Shown here: positions 60,233 through 64,000 of the stretch, in pieces
How the letters are laid out: every line of letters starts with the position of its first letter
Numbering within the stretch: position 1 is the stretch's first letter
Source: Parapristionchus giblindavisi
Taxonomy: Eukaryota; Nematoda; Chromadorea; Rhabditida; Diplogasteridae
DNA length: 64,000 bases
NCBI GenBank assembly: GCA_943737045.1
Contig: CALSFV010000416.1
Span: 62,001 to 126,000, forward strand
Direction of reading: 5' to 3'
Position numbers and translations under genes: made by a program
Notes under the pieces: generated by a model
The model's database searches: none
Seen by the model: only the letters and a program-made list of their open reading frames with translations
What the model was told of the DNA's origin: nothing

Positions 60233-63200
60233 TTAATTAACTCTAGTGTAAAAGAGTAGGTATGCTTTCTGTTTAAGAACAGTTTCACTATCAGTCAATT
60301 TGACAGACGAATCATTGTAATGCGCCCATACATCATTCCGACGTCCATAGCAGGTGTAATGACCTCCGCCCATTCTGAAAAGTTTGTATATAGACAAGAA
60401 ATAAGACAATTAGCTCCACCACATGTATAACAACAAGGGGTTAGAGAATAGGAAGAAAGACTCGAGCGATCAATGAAGAGTAGGCAAGTTCACTCATAGA
60501 ATAGGAAGAGAAAGATAGACGAGAGAGCTAATTCTTTTTTCGACAATGACGAATAGAGGACCCCAAGCTTAGTTTATACATGAGTTTTATTGAACGAGAA
60601 GAGAAAACATTTTCAAAGGTTCTGAATGAGTGAGAGATAGTGTTCTTCCCAGTGTACATATCATAGATAAGAAGACAGCTGACATGTAATTGGAACACAT
60701 AAAGAGACGGTAGATATCAGAGGAGTAAGAGAAGGGATAGTAGAAAAGGATAATAACTGGCAATAGTAAATAGCAGGGCTGTGCGAAAAAATTCGAAAAA
60801 CGAAATTTTTCGGAAATAAAAGTCGAAAAATTCCGAAAAATGTTGTACAAAAATTTCTACATTTTTCTTTTGATTTCTCCCGACTTCATTGGATTACACC
60901 AGTCCCCTTTACTATATCAAGCGGGAGAGTAGTATCTAAAGTGTATTTTTGAGAGTTTGGATTACTTTATTGTAGTTGAGTTAGACAACCTATCCCTAAG
61001 AGAATTTTCCAGACCAAATATGACAATTACAGTGTCAAAAAATGATTGTTTAATTAAAAACGTTGCGTGGAATACAACTAAAGAACTTTCAAATAGCACC
61101 GAATCGATAAAAAATCAATTTTGAGTGTTATTTTCTGTTCTCTTTTTTTTCGATTTTTCGAGAAAAAAGTCGAAAAAATTTTCGTCGAAAAAATTGTTTG
61201 AAAAAAGTCGAAAATTCGATAAACGAAAAGTGCACAGCCTTGGTAAATAGATAAAGATAATACCAGATATATCAATCAAAAATATAGAACTTACCCAGAA
61301 CCATGATGAACGACAACAGATGATAGATCGTATACACATGACTTCCCACGTGCAAGCTACAAATAACATATATATTCTTCAGACAATTTTGTTCTGACAT
61401 TACATGAACATGAACGATAAACCCTTACATTTACATTCGGAGCAACAAATTGGTTCAGATCAAGTCCCCTGAGAGGGAAATCAACCATGTTATCAACTTT
61501 TCCACGGGAAGCATGTGACCAACGAAATCTTTTGAGGTGTAGGCACAAAACCTGTAAAACCATAATTTCAGCCACTACACGCTACAATAATAAATCAAAG
61601 TGAAACAAAAATCAATTGAATTGCAAGATACCTTGGGAAAAGTTCTAAGAAATAATTGTTTAGTAGATGGTCTCTTCGCTTGGCATCCTCCACACATATA
61701 CTGCTCACATTGCTCTAATTCTTCCTAAATTAAAAAAAAATCGATAAAAATATATGAAAGAAACCAAACATACCATAGCGAAGAATCGATGAATACAGTC
61801 CACCAGTGATATAGTAGTTGAACGAGCATTTGGAGATAAGGGTAGATTGATATCCAATGAGAGGTCTACAGTACAAACGCATTTTTACTACTTCTTTTTT
61901 TTTAAATAAACTGACCCAAGAAGGGATCTTGTTTATTACTAGTCATATGGCATGTGACACAGGTAACCTGAATAATTGACGTTAGTATATTTATGGCTTA
62001 TTTAAAAAATAACCTGACTCTGTAACGCGCCTTCGAATATGAGGGAAACAGCAGAAGAAGTAGAAGAATAATCCATTCCACAACAATTGGCAACTTTGAA
62101 TGCACATCCATCGGGAATTCGACAACGACGAAGATCCGAATGAAGACGATCAAGGGTATAACGAAGAAACTCATGACAATCTTGTTGACTATATCCACTA
62201 CAATATTGTTTCAATCTAAATAGATACAATGATATAACCACTTACGCAAATCGATTTGAAATTCCCCAGACAGCGTGGAAGAGTGCATCAGGAGATATCA
62301 CTGAGGGAGCTCCATTAGAAGACAGTAAAATTAAAGTCTTCCGCAACTCTTCTGCCAAGATTCTGAAAATCAATTCGGCATTAAGTAAGCTGAAGAATTG
62401 CAACTGATTCCCATAGTGAAAAATTTCTTACTCGAAAAAAAAGAAATAGTTGGCCTCAGGGATGTTAAGCCTCACTTTATATGCGCTCTTTCGCTCTAAC
62501 AAATTCAATCGCGTTGAACGACAATGCGCCACTTCCTCCACTTAACTCTCATTCTAGTTCAAGACTTACACTAGAAAAGGGAGAAGGAAAAACTACGAAT
62601 CGACAAATCCATATTCTCACGACTATAAAATGCAAGTGCACAATTAGAAAGTGAATATTTGATTAAGGACGTAAAAGAAAGGCAAAAGGGACTGGTAACA
62701 TTCACGAATGTATATACAGGGGGGGGGGGGGGCTCGCAAATATAGCTGGTATGTATTACAGTGTCCTAATTATCGGTAGATCTCACAGCATATTTGCACG
62801 GCAATGTCTGCATCAACCTAATTATAAGTGGCCAAAAACGACGAATGAGAACAGATAAAAGTAGGAAGTCAAGTTCAAATAACAGCTTTTTTGACCATTT
62901 TTTTTTCATTTTACCAAATTATCTTTAGTCTTGCGCTGTTTACCACTTAGCACTAAACGCAGTACCGAAGTTCGGCTTTCACGCACTCCAATAATTAGCC
63001 AATCGCGACATGAAACAAATGATACCAAACTTTTCCAAAATCCTATACGAAGTTTTATTCAGTATTTATTCTTAGCCGGGAATTATAAGAGCAGAAAGTA
63101 AATTAAAGAAATAACTAACGATGAAGAAGCTTCCGTCGGTGCATCTCCATTGCAGACAGTCTGAGTATATCGGCGAGTCTTATATCTAGGAGAGGCTAGG

Positions 63201-64000
63201 AGATTCAAATCGTGTCCCGACATGCTCTGCTCATATTCCAATACAGGAAGGCTGACGACAAACTCACGAAAAACAGCGATACTACTGCAATTATATACAG
63301 TATTAAAAATCGATATTTGTACCATTACTTAAGCGCTTGAAGGACTGCGTTCATGAAGCAACTGTTTCCCAAATTGCGAAGACCTTTCCATTGACCATCG
63401 TCCTTATCGTTAAATTTAATGTCTACTTCAGGAGAAATCTCCAAATGCGATTAATTTACCGAAACAGTCAATAATAAAATTGCCAACCTTTCTTTTGCGT
63501 GGGCGTAATGCTCTTCCACCAAGTAGCAATGTTGACAGAGAAGGTGAATCCTCAAGAACGCTCCCTGCTTCTTCATCTCTATCCGCGCTTCTAGGTTTTC
63601 AATTTCTTTAGTCCGATGTGGCGAAATTTTTTATCCTTTGTGGCAGAGATTACCTTTTCTTTGGACGTAGTTGGTCATTTTGATCGGCATCTTCATCTTC
63701 AGTTCCTTCATCACATTGTGATTCACCATTTGCATCACGTATCCGAGGAATTTCGCTCGAATAGCAATGATCGGAACTTCTGAAATGAAAAATTATTGCC
63801 AACAACATTAGTGAACATATTTTACAGAAAAAAGGTATGTGGCACTACTGAATAAGACCAGAATCAATATACATTAAAATTTCTTGAAAAAAAATTAAGA
63901 TTTAATTTTCGCGTGAGTACTACTTTTAAAAAAATCCTATCTTAAAGTTTTCATTATAGCTAACAGTACAATCGAAAAAATCAAAAAAAATCATACCTGC
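60233..64000 (-). CDS. usp-3: USP3-like ubiquitin-specific protease (amino terminus off window)
   Basis: Cysteine protease removing ubiquitin (USP3 acts on histones H2A/H2B in the nucleus). From the right edge: acidic linker [17 protein letters not shown] and a basic LRPRKRK; Cys box [19 protein letters not shown] (about 63400-63325, catalytic Cys intact); FRGYQQQDAHEF equivalent [16 protein letters not shown] (about 62190-62140); zinc-type Cys pairs around [14 protein letters not shown] (61700-61660); [19 protein letters not shown] and [11 protein letters not shown] (61550-61450); His box VVVHHGSG joined across an intron to GGGHYTCYG (61345 and 60370); WAHYNDSSV and [11 protein letters not shown] at the stop 60233-60235. 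Order and wording follow USP3 closely. The amino-terminal zinc-finger UBP domain would lie beyond 64000. Two large introns: one holds a hAT-type MITE, one (about 62365-63110) a run of 14 G at 62719-62732. Confidence 0.9.
60774..61242. mobile_element. 469-bp hAT-type MITE (CAGGGCTG family) with TTCGAAAAA repeats, USP3 intron
   Basis: Termini CAGGGCTGTGCG and GTGCACAGCCTTG; perfect 8-bp duplication GTAAATAG at 60766-60773 and 61243-61250. Both ends are built of TCGAAAAA/TTTTTCGA words. No transposase. Confidence 0.93.

Overview
This window looks like animal genomic DNA, AT-rich, with many short (about 40-60 bp) introns. The best clue to the organism is the locus at 14.2-25.3 kb. It encodes a FOXO factor with two alternative first halves of the forkhead domain, each with its own AKT site, spliced to one shared second half. 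That is the layout of nematode daf-16 (a and b isoforms). A vasopressin-type receptor resembling nematocin receptors and a 63-bp head-to-tail gene pair that looks like an operon also fit a chromadorean nematode. Most introns lack the TTTTCAG acceptor of Caenorhabditis and instead end in ATTGATTGATT-rich sequence followed by AG, so this is not a close Caenorhabditis relative. Exon joins were inferred by eye from reading frame, GT/AG (and two GC/AG) sites and family homology.

Layout: 1-2763 (+) 3' part of a UPF1-like SF1 helicase; 3133-9640 (+) RBM12-type RNA-binding protein; 9.6-14.2 kb pyrimidine-rich intergenic DNA; 14189-25325 (+) daf-16/FOXO; 26516-30992 (-) a FANCM/Mph1-like protein with degenerate helicase motifs; 31182-32523 (+) calumenin/reticulocalbin; 32943-36304 (-) NEDD4-type HECT ligase; 37006-43186 (-) Integrator subunit 3; 43.2-47.2 kb repeat-rich intergenic DNA; 47230-52301 (+) vasopressin/nematocin-type GPCR (first exon not found); 52764-53749 (-) small TP53INP-like protein; 54841-57375 (-) TRMT61A; 57438-58243 (-) VPS25; 60233-64000 (-) USP3-type deubiquitinase running off the window.

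Mobile DNA is abundant and mostly in introns. It includes four short non-autonomous elements with CAGGGCTG termini and perfect 8-bp target duplications (hAT type), a fifth element with an 8-bp duplication, two 1.2-kb near-perfect palindromes of one family with 4-bp TTNA duplications, a 1.2-kb palindrome whose arms each carry a tRNA-like promoter, a nested pair (a hAT-type element inside a TA-flanked foldback), and a LINE reverse-transcriptase fragment. Long CT/GA tracts crowd the daf-16 locus.

The most unusual signals are: (1) two unrelated intronic loci (38652-38731 on the minus strand, 56430-56508 on the plus strand) that carry all invariant hammerhead-ribozyme segments with compensating stems, but in a strand order not found in type I, II or III hammerheads; and (2) an intact multi-exon FANCM-like gene in which helicase motifs I, Ia, II and III have all been lost.
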